Below are positions 1-8,602 of a stretch of DNA of 64,000 nt, one piece after another. Positions within the stretch are counted from its first letter, which is position 1. Each line of letters begins with the position of its first letter. Source of the stretch: CAVRUF01 sp963716005 (GTDB lineage Bacteria; Actinomycetota; Thermoleophilia; Gaiellales; Gaiellaceae). Below the pieces are notes generated by a model. It saw only the letters and a list, made by a program, of their open reading frames with translations. It was not told where the DNA came from and searched no databases. The translations under genes and the position numbers were made by a program. The stretch spans positions 1,922,001 through 1,986,000 of the forward strand of contig OY970285.1 in NCBI GenBank assembly GCA_963716005.1, given 5' to 3'.

Positions 1-348
1 GTCGCCGGTCGCCTCGGCCGCGCCGGGACCATGCTGGGCCCACACCGTCGGCTGGCCGCGCCGTAGCGCTGCGGCGTCCAGCAGGTCGTCGTGGACGAGC
101 GTCGCCATGTGGACGAGCTCGACCGCCGCGCCCGCTGCGAGCGGACGCTCACCGCCGCGCTCATCGAGCGGAGCCGACAGGAACACCAGCACGGGCCGCA
201 ACCGCTTTCCGCCGGCCGCCAGCGTCTCGGCGCCGACGCGACCGACCAGGCCGGGGTGCGAGCCGACGGCGCGTTCGAGGCGCAGCTCGAGCACGTCGAG
301 GTAGGCGTCGAGCCCGGGCGCCGCGCGAACCGTGGCGAGCGCGCTCAT
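1..348 (-). CDS. Polyprenyl diphosphate synthase, N-terminal part (cut by window edge)
   Basis: Trans-prenyltransferase that builds the isoprenoid side chain, here most likely for menaquinone. The first 116 residues are visible. They contain the GGKRLRP substrate-binding motif near residue 47 and the first aspartate-rich motif in HDDLLD (about residues 89-94), which binds Mg2+ and the allylic diphosphate. The second aspartate motif lies beyond base 1. The ATG overlaps the menG stop codon (ATGA), so the two are translationally coupled. Chain length cannot be read from this fragment. Confidence 0.88.
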   Translation of the reverse strand, partial: MSALATVRAAPGLDAYLDVLELRLERAVGSHPGLVGRVGAETLAAGGKRLRPVLVFLSAPLDERGGERPLAAGAAVELVHMATLVHDDLLDAAALRRGQPTVWAQHGPGAAEATGD

Positions 349-1029
349 GCGCGCCTCTTCGCCGTGTGCAGCGCGACGATCCCGCCGGCAAGGAGGCGCC
401 AGCGGATCTCCTCGAACCCGTTGCGGTCCATCGCGGCCGCGAGCTCGCGCGGCCCGGGGAAGCGGCGGACGCTGGCGGGCAGGTACGCGTAGGCCTTCCC
501 GCCGGGGAGAACCTTCCCGAGCAGCGGGACGACGCCGTCGAACCAGAGCCGGAAGAACGGGCGGAGCACGCCGCGCGGTTGCGTGATCTCGAGGCAGCCG
601 AGGCGCCCGCCGGGAACGAGCACGCGGGCCAGCTCGGCGAGGCCGGCCTCGAGCTCGGCAACGTTGCGGATCCCGAAGCCGATCGTGACCGCATCGAAGC
701 TCGCGTCCTCGAAGGGCAGCGCCATGACGTCTCCTTCGATCCAGGTGACCGAATCGGACTTCCGCCGCGCCCGCTCGAGCATGGCCGGGGAGAAGTCGAG
801 CCCCGTGACCACACCGCCCGCCGACTGCGCGGCGACGCGCGAGATCGCCCGTCCCGCAGCACGCGTCGAGCACCCGGTCTTCGGGCCGAACGACCGACTC
901 GACGGTCAGCCGGCGCCAGCGCTGGTCGAGGCCGGCGGTCATGACGCGGTTCATCGCGTCGTAGACCGGCGAGATCCGGTCGAACATGCGCCGAACCTCG
1001 CTCGGCGGCAGGGTGCCGGTGGTGGTCAT
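345..1029 (-). CDS. menG: Demethylmenaquinone methyltransferase (MenG/UbiE), frame break
   Basis: SAM-dependent C-methyltransferase that finishes menaquinone. The N-terminal part reads MFDRISPVYDAMN and then the SAM-binding LDACCGTGDLA. The frame is lost at about 835-841 (coding GCGCG) and continues as VVTGLDFSPAML, SVTWIEGDVMALPF and FGIRN, all family hallmarks. Removing one base gives 227 residues, a normal length. The start ATG overlaps the ubiX stop (ATGA). The break is probably a sequencing insertion, because every motif on both sides is intact. Confidence 0.88.
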
Positions 1030-1610
1030 TCCCCCCATCGCTTCATGAGTTCGTTCGAAAGCCCCAACTGGTCGAGTGCGCGTCCCACGACGAAGTCGAC
1101 GAGGTCATCGATCGACTGAGGCGCATGGTAGAAGCCCGGCGCCAGAAAGAGGATCGTCGCGCCCGCCTGGCGCAGCGTCAGAAGTCCCTGGAGATGGATC
1201 GCCGAGAGCGGCGTCTCGCGCGGCATGAGGACGAGGCGGCGGTTCTCCTTCAGCGCGACCGAGGCGGCGCGGTGGATCAGGTTGTCCATCGCCCCGCTCG
1301 CGAGCGTGCCCACCGTCGCCATCGAGCACGGGCAAATCACGTAGGCGTCGACCCGCGCGGAGCCGGACGCGTACGGCGAGTTCCAGTCGTCCGGCGCGTA
1401 GACGGTCACGCCCTTCGCGTCGCCGACGACCCGGCCGAGCACCTCGTCGCGGCCGAGCGCGGGATCGCCGTAGAGCTCGGTCGCGAGCACCTGGATCCCG
1501 GCTCCGGACGCGGCGACGCCGACCTCGCAACCCGCCTCCGCGAGCGCCTGGAGGAGGCGTGCGGCATACGGAGCGCCCGACGCGCCCGTGATCCCTAGGA
1601 AGACGCGCAC
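1026..1610 (-). CDS. ubiX: Flavin prenyltransferase UbiX
   Basis: Attaches a dimethylallyl group to FMN, making prenylated FMN for UbiD-type decarboxylases. It has 194 residues, the usual length. It opens with GITGASG, the flavin phosphate loop, and carries CPCSMATVGTLASG near residues 94-107 and the family MPRETPLS segment. It starts 7 bases after qcrC and overlaps menG by 4. A ubiD-family gene (4206-5693) lies in the same strand run, so cofactor maker and user are neighbours. The overlapping hairpin-free gap suggests one operon with the cytochrome bc genes. Confidence 0.95.
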   Translation of the reverse strand: MRVFLGITGASGAPYAARLLQALAEAGCEVGVAASGAGIQVLATELYGDPALGRDEVLGRVVGDAKGVTVYAPDDWNSPYASGSARVDAYVICPCSMATVGTLASGAMDNLIHRAASVALKENRRLVLMPRETPLSAIHLQGLLTLRQAGATILFLAPGFYHAPQSIDDLVDFVVGRALDQLGLSNELMKRWGE

Positions 1611-1617
1611 GGCGGAG

Positions 1618-2415
1618 CTATCCGCCGGGCTTCGACGCCTCGAGGAAGGCGGCCAGCTGCTGCAGCTGCTCGTCGGACAGGTTCGGGAAGCCGGGCATGG
1701 TCGTCCCGGGTTTGACCGCCTGCGGGTCGCGGATCCACTCGACCCAGTACTCCTCGCCGCGGCCGGCCTCGCCGATCGCGGACAGGTTCGGACCCGGCCC
1801 GGCGGCGCCCTGGTCGCCGTAGGTGTGGCAGTTCAGGCAGCCGACCGTGCCGAAGAGGTCGGCGCCGGCGATCACGTCCGGGTCGTCGGTCTCGATGTTG
1901 TTCCCCTGCAGGAGCTGCTCGCCGGTCGCCGCGCTCGCCTCGCGGGCCGTCGCGCCCTTGTAGGTGAGGACGCCCATCGAGAGAACGACCAGGATCGCGG
2001 CCACGATTGCGACCGGGCGACGGCTCAGCCTGCGCTCCATGCGCCGGTCCATGAACGGCAGCGCGAGCAGCAGGATGATGCAGATGGTCGGAATCCCGAC
2101 GGTGCCGAGGATGACCGAGTCGGGCCACTTGAAGATCCGCAGCAGGTAGAAGAGGAAGTAGAAGTACCAGTCGGGACGCGGCACGAACGAGGTCGTGCCC
2201 GGGTCGGCCTGGTCGGTGTAGAGCGGGCCGATCCAGCCGGAGTCCCCGTCGCGCGCCGTGAAGTACCAGACGCACGCGAGCCCGAAGATCACGAGCACGA
2301 CGATGAGGCTCATCACCGTGTCGTGGAACATCGCGTGCGGGAAGAACGACTTCCCGCGCTTCTCGACGTCCTCCTTGTATTGCTTGAACTCCTCGCGCTG
2401 GGCCTTGCTGCTCAT
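1618..2415 (-). CDS. qcrC: Menaquinol-cytochrome c reductase cytochrome b/c subunit (QcrC type)
   Basis: Subunit IV-like C-terminal half of cytochrome b fused to a cytochrome c domain, as in the Bacillus-type bc complex. It has 265 residues. A first helix lies near 33-52, followed by the quinol-site region RPDWYFYFLFYLL and two more helices, then the haem c motif CLNCH at 193-197 and a likely axial Met in TTMPGF near 240. I chose the ATG at 2413-2415 because it overlaps the cytochrome b stop (ATGA) and begins the conserved domain. The much longer upstream open frame is shadow of qcrB. Confidence 0.93.
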   Translation of the reverse strand: MSSKAQREEFKQYKEDVEKRGKSFFPHAMFHDTVMSLIVVLVIFGLACVWYFTARDGDSGWIGPLYTDQADPGTTSFVPRPDWYFYFLFYLLRIFKWPDSVILGTVGIPTICIILLLALPFMDRRMERRLSRRPVAIVAAILVVLSMGVLTYKGATAREASAATGEQLLQGNNIETDDPDVIAGADLFGTVGCLNCHTYGDQGAAGPGPNLSAIGEAGRGEEYWVEWIRDPQAVKPGTTMPGFPNLSDEQLQQLAAFLEASKPGG

Positions 2416-3215
2416 GAGCTCTCGCCGTTTCCGCGGGCGACCGGGGCGACGAGACCCTTGCGGAGCTCGGGCTCGTCGTCGTTGTCGTTCTCCGTCGGGT
2501 TGGCCGCGTCGGTCCACGGAGGCGGCGTGATGCCGAGGCGGATGACGAGGTACAGGTGCAGCGTGATCAGGGCGATCAGCGCGCCCGGAACGATCAGCAT
2601 GTGGATCGCATAGAAGCGCGCCAGCGTGTCTTCCCCGATCTCGGCCCCGCCGCGGAGGAGGAAGGAGATGAACGGCCCGGCGATCGGGGCGGTCGCGTTG
2701 ATGTTGATGCCGACGACCGTGGCCCAGTACGCGGTCTGATCCCAAGGGAGCAGGTAACCGCTGAAGCCCTCGAGCATCGCGAGCAGCAGGATGTTGACGC
2801 CGATCAGCCAGTTCAGCTCGCGCGGGTACTTGTACGCGCCGAACAGGAACACGCGGCCCATGTGGAGGAAGAGCAGGATGATGAACACGCTCGCGCCCCA
2901 GCGGTGCATGCCGCGGACGAGCCAGCCGAGCGTGAGGTCGTTCGTGATGTGCTGGATCGACTGGTAGGCCGTCTCCGGATCCGGCTTGTAGTACATCGCC
3001 AGGATCACGCCCGTGATCAGCTGGACGATGAAGGCGGTCAGCGTCGCGGAGCCGAGCGTGTGGAACCAGTTCGTCTCGGCCGGGACCTTGCGGAAGAGGA
3101 AGTACTTGAGGCCGCCGACGAGACCCGAGCGTTCCTCGAGCCAGTCGACCGGGATCATCAGAACCTCGCCGGCCTGGTCGGCGCGCTGCTGCTTCTTTGA
3201 GCGTCGCTTCGCCAT
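2412..3215 (-). CDS. qcrB: Menaquinol-cytochrome c reductase cytochrome b subunit (b6-like)
   Basis: Membrane cytochrome b with the four-helix N-terminal half only (267 residues); the other half is encoded in qcrC. Haem-ligand histidines occur in GMHRWGASVF with LLFLHMGRVF, and in FYAIHMLIVP with LITLHLYLV, two per haem. It starts with a basic tail MAKRRSKKQQ. The ATG shares a base with the Rieske stop (TAATG). It oxidises menaquinol and passes electrons to the Rieske centre and, across the membrane, between the two b haems. Confidence 0.93.
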   Translation of the reverse strand: MAKRRSKKQQRADQAGEVLMIPVDWLEERSGLVGGLKYFLFRKVPAETNWFHTLGSATLTAFIVQLITGVILAMYYKPDPETAYQSIQHITNDLTLGWLVRGMHRWGASVFIILLFLHMGRVFLFGAYKYPRELNWLIGVNILLLAMLEGFSGYLLPWDQTAYWATVVGININATAPIAGPFISFLLRGGAEIGEDTLARFYAIHMLIVPGALIALITLHLYLVIRLGITPPPWTDAANPTENDNDDEPELRKGLVAPVARGNGESS

Positions 3216-4135
3216 TACGGGATGATCGGATACATGTACTGAGAGAGGCCGTCGACGTGCGTTCCGGGGTCCTGGTGCTTGTAGACGGTCATCTCGGCGT
3301 CGGCGCCCGTCCCGGTCACCTCTCCGACCGAGAACAGCTGGCCAAGCGTGAGGTTGCCGTCGACGATCGAGTACTCGTAACGGTCGAGCGCGCGCACGGG
3401 CGGGCCGGCGACGCGGTTGCCTTCCAGGTCGTAGGCGCCTCCGTGGCACGGGCACGCGAATCCGGACGGCTCGGTCGTCCCGAGCTTGATCCTGCCGCCC
3501 TCGACCTCGACCTCTTCCTGCTCCGCGGTGAGCCCGGTCGGCTGCACGGGGCAGCCGAGGTGGACGCAGCGGTTCGAGAGGATCGTGACGCTCGGCTGGC
3601 CGTCCGACATCTGCCCGTTGTTGCGGATGTAGGCGGTGCGGCTGACGACGTCCTCCGGCTGGTCGGCCTCGGAGTTGAAGGTCGTGACCATCCACTGCCC
3701 CTCGGGGTAGCCGGAGAGCGGCCCGAGGTTGACGTCCTCGCTGCCCTGCCCGACGAACGCCGGGATGACCGCGAAGCCGATCGCCGGTAGCGTCGCGACC
3801 GCGCCGATCGCGGCGCCGATTCCGAGCGTCGCGCCGGCGAGGAAAACCGTGCGCGTGTAGTGGTGCTCGTCGTCTTCGTCCTCGTCCGCCTCCGCTGCGG
3901 CTGCCGCTTCGGGCGGCTCGGGCGCAGGCTCATCCCTCATCTCGCGGGTCGCTTCTCGGATCCAGAGCGTGGCGAAGACGAGCGCGATGACGACGCCGAT
4001 CGCGGCCGTGATCCAGGTGCCGAGGATCAGGGCGACGAGCGCAATGGCGACGCCGAGGGCGAATCCGAACGGCCAGATCGACGGCCCGGGAAAGTGCCCG
4101 TTGTCGTCGCTCGGCCGTTCGTCAACCTCGGCCAT
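3215..4135 (-). CDS. qcrA: Rieske iron-sulfur subunit of the bc complex
   Basis: Takes electrons from menaquinol at the outer face. It has 306 residues. Two hydrophobic helices near 23-60, an acidic Glu/Ala/Asp linker and a third helix near 95-125 match the three-helix actinobacterial QcrA. The [2Fe-2S] ligands are CVHLGC at 190-195 and CPCHGG starting at about 228. A purine-rich stretch (GAGAGGGG) precedes the ATG and can act as a ribosome-binding site. It heads the chain qcrA-qcrB-qcrC-ubiX-menG-prenyl synthase, with overlaps or very short gaps throughout. Confidence 0.94.
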   Translation of the reverse strand: MAEVDERPSDDNGHFPGPSIWPFGFALGVAIALVALILGTWITAAIGVVIALVFATLWIREATREMRDEPAPEPPEAAAAAEADEDEDDEHHYTRTVFLAGATLGIGAAIGAVATLPAIGFAVIPAFVGQGSEDVNLGPLSGYPEGQWMVTTFNSEADQPEDVVSRTAYIRNNGQMSDGQPSVTILSNRCVHLGCPVQPTGLTAEQEEVEVEGGRIKLGTTEPSGFACPCHGGAYDLEGNRVAGPPVRALDRYEYSIVDGNLTLGQLFSVGEVTGTGADAEMTVYKHQDPGTHVDGLSQYMYPIIP

Positions 4136-4153
4136 CTAAGCCCCTCTCCTCAC

Positions 4154-4184
4154 CCGATTCTGCCTGCGAAACACAACCGATTCT
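4154..4184. repeat. Short direct repeat upstream of qcrA
   Basis: On the minus strand the 70-base gap between the ubiD-type gene and qcrA holds AGAATCGG twice (4154-4161 and 4177-4184 on plus, 23 bases apart, about two helical turns). The gap is less G+C-rich than its surroundings. This could be an operator, but nothing identifies the regulator. Confidence 0.3.
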
Positions 4185-4205
4185 CCCTGTTTTCCGGGCT
4201 GAGTG

Positions 4206-5693
4206 TCAAAGACGTAGCTTTCGGCGCAAGTTCTCGGAAAGCCCTCCGTTTTCGGCGCCTTCGACCCCGCCGAGTCCGTACTCGGACCACCGGTTCGAGA
4301 CGAGGCTACGCACCTCCTCGGTCATCTCGATCCGATCGGGCCAGTCGCGGCCGCCCTCCTCGTTCGTCTTGTGGGTCGCGTCGATCCCAAGCTTCCCGCC
4401 GAGGCAAAACGCAACCGCCGAGTGGTCGAGCTGGTCGAGCGGCCCTTCCGAGAGGAGCAGGTCGCGCTTCGGGTCGACGTTCGCGCACACGTGGAAGAAG
4501 ACCTCCTCGTAGTCGTGCACGTTCACGAACTCGTCCACGACGACAACCGACTTCGAGAGCGAGAGCAGGCCGAGGCCCCAGATGGCGTGCATGATCTTTC
4601 GCGCGTGGCCGGGATAGGCCTTACGCATCGAGACGATCACGCAGTTGTGGAACGCGCCCGCGACCGGCAGGTCGTAGTCGACCACCTCGGGCAGCGTCAT
4701 GCGGACGGCCGGGAGGAAGATCCGCTCGGTCGCCTTGCCGAGCCAGGCGTCCTCGGCGGGCGGGACGCCGACGACGATCGACGGGTAGATCGCGTCGCGG
4801 CGCATCGTCATCGCGGTCAGATGGAAGACGGGGAAGGGCTCGGGCGGCGAGTAGTAGCCCGTGTGGTCGCCGAACGGGCCCTCGGTGCCGAGCTCGCCCT
4901 TCTCGATGTAGCCCTCGAGGATGATCTCCGCGTTCGCGGGGACCTCGAGATCCACGGTCTTCGCCTTGACGAGCTCGACCGGCGAGCCTTTGAAGAAGCC
5001 GGCGAGCATGAGCTCGTCGACGTGCTTGGGGAGCGGCGCGCTCGCGGAGTAGGTCGTGATCGGGTCGCAGCCCAGCGCGACCGCGACATCCAGCCTGTCT
5101 CCCATCCCGCGCCAGTCGGCCGCGCCGTCCTTGTGGATCTGCCAGTGCATGTACGTCGTCTGCGCGTCGATCTTCTGCATCCGGTACATGCCGACGTTCC
5201 GCGTGCCGGTCTGCGGGTCGCGCGTGATCACCGCCGGGAGCGTCACGAACGGCGCCGGGTCGCCCGGCCAGCAGTGCTGGATCGGGAGGAGGTCGAGGTT
5301 CGGCTCGAGGACGATCTCCTGGCAGAGGCCCTTCGAGACGGTCTTCGGCATCGAGTCGGCGAGCTTCTTCAGCTTGCCGAGGCCTTTGACTTTCTCCATG
5401 AGGCCCTGCGGTGGCTGGAGCTCGAGCACGTCGGCGACGCGCTGCCCCAGCTCGTCGAGATCGTCGACGCCGAACGCGAGCTCGGTGCGGCGCTTCGTCC
5501 CGAACTGGTTCATGAGCAGCGGGTGGTCGGAGCCCTTCGGGTTCTTGAAGAGGAGCGCCGGACCGCCGGACTTCACGGTGCGGTCGACGATCTCCGTGAC
5601 CTCGAGGTACGGGTCGACCTCGGCCTCGATCTCCACCAGTTCGTTCTCCTGGCGGAGCAGGTCGAGCCAGGAGCGGAGGTCTGAGGCGGGCAC
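4206..5693 (-). CDS. UbiD-family decarboxylase, likely menaquinone pathway
   Basis: Prenyl-FMN-dependent aromatic acid decarboxylase of 495 residues, a normal UbiD length. Family landmarks are ALLFKNPKGS near the N-terminus, EGPFGDHTGYYS (the acidic active-site region) and RKAYPGHARKIM. UbiX, its cofactor supplier, is four genes downstream. A 1,4-dihydroxy-6-naphthoate synthase gene (mqnD, 40660-41487) is in the same window, so the likely substrate is the naphthoate intermediate of the futalosine pathway; that assignment is inference. The start is GTG, one base after the small membrane protein's stop codon. Confidence 0.85.
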   Translation of the reverse strand: MPASDLRSWLDLLRQENELVEIEAEVDPYLEVTEIVDRTVKSGGPALLFKNPKGSDHPLLMNQFGTKRRTELAFGVDDLDELGQRVADVLELQPPQGLMEKVKGLGKLKKLADSMPKTVSKGLCQEIVLEPNLDLLPIQHCWPGDPAPFVTLPAVITRDPQTGTRNVGMYRMQKIDAQTTYMHWQIHKDGAADWRGMGDRLDVAVALGCDPITTYSASAPLPKHVDELMLAGFFKGSPVELVKAKTVDLEVPANAEIILEGYIEKGELGTEGPFGDHTGYYSPPEPFPVFHLTAMTMRRDAIYPSIVVGVPPAEDAWLGKATERIFLPAVRMTLPEVVDYDLPVAGAFHNCVIVSMRKAYPGHARKIMHAIWGLGLLSLSKSVVVVDEFVNVHDYEEVFFHVCANVDPKRDLLLSEGPLDQLDHSAVAFCLGGKLGIDATHKTNEEGGRDWPDRIEMTEEVRSLVSNRWSEYGLGGVEGAENGGLSENLRRKLRL

Positions 5694-5694
5694 G

Positions 5695-5883
5695 TCAGTA
5701 GGCGCGCTTGGCGCGCGCGGCCTTGCGGCGGCGCTTGTTGCCGAGGTAGCGCAACGTCTGCCCGATCAGGATCACCGCTACGAAGATCAGGCCGGTGATC
5801 AGCATCGCGATGATGATGTGCTTGCCCTCTTCGGCGACATCGACCGCCTCTTCCTGGGCGAGCAAGAACGCGAGCAGCGACAT
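5695..5883 (-). CDS. Small single-helix membrane protein, unknown
   Basis: A 62-residue protein not recognised as any named family. It has a short acidic N-terminus, one hydrophobic helix (about residues 22-44, IIIAMLITGLIFVAVILIG) and a strongly basic tail KRRRKAARAKRAY, predicting N-out/C-in topology. The ATG lies exactly 7 bases after TAGACT (5891-5896), matching the leaderless start pattern seen throughout the window, which supports it as a real gene. It ends one base before the ubiD-type gene and is probably co-transcribed with it. Confidence 0.6.
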   Translation of the reverse strand: MSLLAFLLAQEEAVDVAEEGKHIIIAMLITGLIFVAVILIGQTLRYLGNKRRRKAARAKRAY

Positions 5884-5890
5884 GCCTGAG

Positions 5891-5896
5891 AGTCTA
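5891..5896 (-). promoter_or_regulatory. -10 hexamer TAGACT, leaderless start of 5883 gene
   Basis: TAGACT on the minus strand, 7 bases before the ATG, no Shine-Dalgarno. Its TAG also closes the upstream reading frame. Confidence 0.6.
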
Positions 5897-6447
5897 AACG
5901 GCGAGGCGTCGGCGATGAAGACACGAGCGCGGCCTCGACCGGATCGGCGCCGGCGGCGCGCGTCGCAAGGGCGGCGAGCGAAGCCGGCGTCGCCGCGGTC
6001 GCGCAGGTCGGCGCGGGCGGCGGCGAGCTCCGGGTCCTCCGAACCGACGAGCGCGAACGTCGCGGCCCAGAGCGGCCCGTCGAGCTCCGCGTCGTCGGGC
6101 GCCGACTCGGCGCGAAGCTGCGCGCACAGGGACAGAAGCTCGGCGAGATCGGAGACGACGCTGACCCGGCCGTGCTCGGCGACGCGGACGAGGCCGTGCG
6201 CGTAGAGGTAGTCGCCGAGCAGGACGCTCGTGTCGCGGTCGGGTGCGGCGAAGAGGCGCGGGCGGCCGTAGTGGACGAGGTAGCCCTCGTAGATCGTCTC
6301 GAGCCCGAGCGCGAGCGGAGCCGGGGCGAGCGGCGAGAAGACCGGCAGCGCCTCCCGCTCCTCCTCGGACCGAAGCGCGGCGCCCCAGAGCGGGCTCTCC
6401 ACCGTGGCCTCCTCGGCGATCGCGGTCCAGATGTCGCCGGCGGGCAC
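5894..6447 (-). CDS. Unrecognised HemB-adjacent protein, possible prenyl-synthase-like fold
   Basis: Not assigned to a family. The GTG overlaps the hemB stop (TAGTG). The clear part reads PAGDIWTAIAEE, LGLETIYEGYLVHYGRP and VLLGDYLYAHGLVRVAEHG. The LLGDYLYA-x-G-L pattern resembles the second conserved helix of prenyl diphosphate synthases, but no DDxxD motif is visible, so a non-catalytic partner is possible. The frame is lost after about residue 150: a second frame gives a credible helix (TPASLAALATRAA) and a third reaches TAG at 5892-5894. Two one-base removals give 183 residues; the exact C-terminus is uncertain. Confidence 0.5.
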
Positions 6448-7425
6448 TACTCGGAGAGCCACGCTGCAACCTCGGGCGCCCAGTACGTGACGATCGCGTC
6501 GGCGCCCGCGCGCTTGATCGCGAGGAGCGACTCGAGCGCGGCCGCGCGGCGGTCGAGCCAGCCCTGCGCCGCTGCGGCCTCGAGCATCGCGTACTCGCCG
6601 CTCACCTGGTAGGCGAAGACCGGCGCGTCGAAGCGGGCGTTCGCGGCCGCGATCACGTCGAGGTACGGCAGCGCCGGCTTGATCATGATCGCGTCGGCGC
6701 CCTCCTCGAGATCGAGCGCGCACTCGCGGAGCGCCTCGCGGACGTTGGGCGGATCCATCTGGTAGGTCCGCCGGTCGCCGAACGCCGGCGCGGCGTGGGC
6801 GACCTCGCGGAACGGCCCGTAGAACGCCGAGGCGTACTTGGCCGAGTAGGCGACGATCGGGATCCGCTCGAAGCCGTCCTCGTCGAGCGCGGCACGCAAA
6901 GCTCCGACACGGCCGTCGAGCATGTCGCTGGGACACGACGATGTCGGCACCCGCCTCGGCGTGGCTCACGGCCGTTCGCGCGAGCAGTTCGAGCGACGCG
7001 TCGTTCACGATCTCGCCGTCGACGACGAGCCCGCAGTGCCCGTGGTCGGTGTACTCGCAGAGGCACACGTCGGTCATGAGCACGAGCTCGGGCAACTCGG
7101 CCCGCAGCGCGCGCAGCGCCTCCTGGACGACGCCGTCCTCGGCGTAGGCGCCGGAGCCCGCGTCGTCCTTCTCCTCGGGAACCCCGAAGAGGAGCACCGC
7201 GCCGATCCCGAGCCCGTGCGCCCGCGACGCCTCGGCGACCAGCTCGTCGGTCGAGCGGCGCGCGATCCCGCTCAGGCCGGGCAGCGGCTCGACCACGCCC
7301 TCGCCGGGACAGACGAACAGCGGATACACGAGGCTCGAAGGGTCGAGCCTCGTTTCGCGGACGAGCGAGCGCAGGGGCGCGGTGCGGCGGAAGCGTCGGA
7401 GCCGGACGATGGGGAACGTGGCCAC
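6447..7425 (-). CDS. hemB: Delta-aminolevulinic acid dehydratase (porphobilinogen synthase), frame break
   Basis: Condenses two 5-aminolevulinates to porphobilinogen in haem synthesis. Zinc ligands C121, C123 and C131 sit in DVCLCEYTDHGHCG. The active-site lysines lie in AYSAKYASAFYGPF and IMIKPALPYLDV. The frame breaks at about 6929-6934, between DIVVS and SDMLDGRVGALR; removing one base gives 325 residues, the family norm. Start is GTG, 6 bases after TACGCT (7432-7437). It heads the gene chain that includes the haem-rich cytochrome bc complex. Confidence 0.9.
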
Positions 7426-7431
7426 GGAGAA

Positions 7432-7437
7432 AGCGTA
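7432..7437 (-). promoter_or_regulatory. -10 hexamer TACGCT of hemB
   Basis: TACGCT on minus, 6 bases before the hemB GTG, no Shine-Dalgarno; leaderless arrangement. Confidence 0.55.
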
Positions 7438-7438
7438 C

Positions 7439-8587
7439 TCAGTAGGAGCGCGGCATCCCGAGCACGTGGTGGCCGACGTAGCCGAGCACGAGCGCGTTCG
7501 GGACGGGGGCGACCTGGTAGAGCCGCGTCTCGCGGAACTTGCGCTCGACGTCGAGCTCGACCGCGAAGCCCCAGCCGCCGTGCGTGTCGAGACAGGCGTT
7601 GGCCGCTTCCCAGGACGCGTTCGAGGCGAGGAACTTGGCCATGTTCGCCTCGGGCCCGCACGGCTCGCCCGCGTCGAAGAGCGCCGCTGCCTTCCAGCGC
7701 ATGAGATCGGCCGCCTCGACGGCGACGTGCGCGCGGGCGATCGGGAACTGGACGCCCTGGTTCGCGCCGATCGGCCGGCCGAAGACCTCGCGCTCCGACG
7801 CGTAGGCCGACGCCTTCTCCACGAACCAGCGGCCGTCGCCGATGCACTCGGCCGCGATGAGGATCCGCTCGGCGTTCAGCCCGTCGAGCAGGTAGCGAAA
7901 GCCCTGGCCCTCCTCCCCGACGAGCGCGTCGTGCGGGACCTCGACGCCGTCCAGGAAGACCTCGGTGGTGGCGTGGTTCATCATCGTCGGCAGCGGCCGG
8001 ATCGTCAGCGCGTCGCCGGCCTCGCGGAGATCGACGAGGAAGACCGAGAGCCCGTCGGTCGGCCGCTCGCCCTCGCTGGTGCGCGCGATCAGCAGCATGA
8101 GATCCGAGTGGAGCGCGCGCGACGTGAACACCTTCTGGCCGCGCAGCGTCCAGCCCGTCTCGGTCCGCTCGCCGCGCGTCTGGATCGCCGACGTGTCGAC
8201 CCCGGCGGTCGGCTCGGTCACGCCGAAGGCCTGGAGGCGTAGCTCCCCGGCGGCGATCCGCGGGAGGTACGCCTGCTTCTGCTCGTCGCTGCCGTGACGC
8301 AGCAGCGTCCCCATCACGTACATCTGCGCGTGGCAGACCGCGGCGTTTCCGCCCGACGCGTTCACCTCCTCGAGGATCGCGCTCGCCGTCGCGAGATCGA
8401 GGCCGCCGCCGCCGTACTCCTCGGGGATGAGCGCCGCGAGCCAGCCCGCCGCGGTCAGCGCGGCGACGAACTCCTCGGGGTAGCGGTCGGGCTCGAGCCC
8501 GCGCCAGTACTCGGCGCCGAAGCGATCGCACAGCTCGCGGACCGCGGCGCGAACATCGCGGATCTCAGCGGGGATCGAGAAATCCAT
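7439..8587 (-). CDS. Acyl-CoA dehydrogenase
   Basis: FAD enzyme that introduces the alpha,beta double bond into an acyl-CoA. It has 382 residues. Visible motifs are PEEYGGGGLDLATA, the FAD-binding FGVTEPTAGVDTS near residue 124, FGRPIGANQGVQF (arginine contacting FAD) and DTHGGWGFAVE near the C-terminus. The glutamate base is not certain by eye, so chain-length or branched substrate cannot be told. TAGCCT lies 12 bases upstream of the ATG, giving at most a very short leader. Confidence 0.9.
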   Translation of the reverse strand: MDFSIPAEIRDVRAAVRELCDRFGAEYWRGLEPDRYPEEFVAALTAAGWLAALIPEEYGGGGLDLATASAILEEVNASGGNAAVCHAQMYVMGTLLRHGSDEQKQAYLPRIAAGELRLQAFGVTEPTAGVDTSAIQTRGERTETGWTLRGQKVFTSRALHSDLMLLIARTSEGERPTDGLSVFLVDLREAGDALTIRPLPTMMNHATTEVFLDGVEVPHDALVGEEGQGFRYLLDGLNAERILIAAECIGDGRWFVEKASAYASEREVFGRPIGANQGVQFPIARAHVAVEAADLMRWKAAALFDAGEPCGPEANMAKFLASNASWEAANACLDTHGGWGFAVELDVERKFRETRLYQVAPVPNALVLGYVGHHVLGMPRSY

Positions 8588-8602
8588 GGCCGGACGGCCA
8601 GG

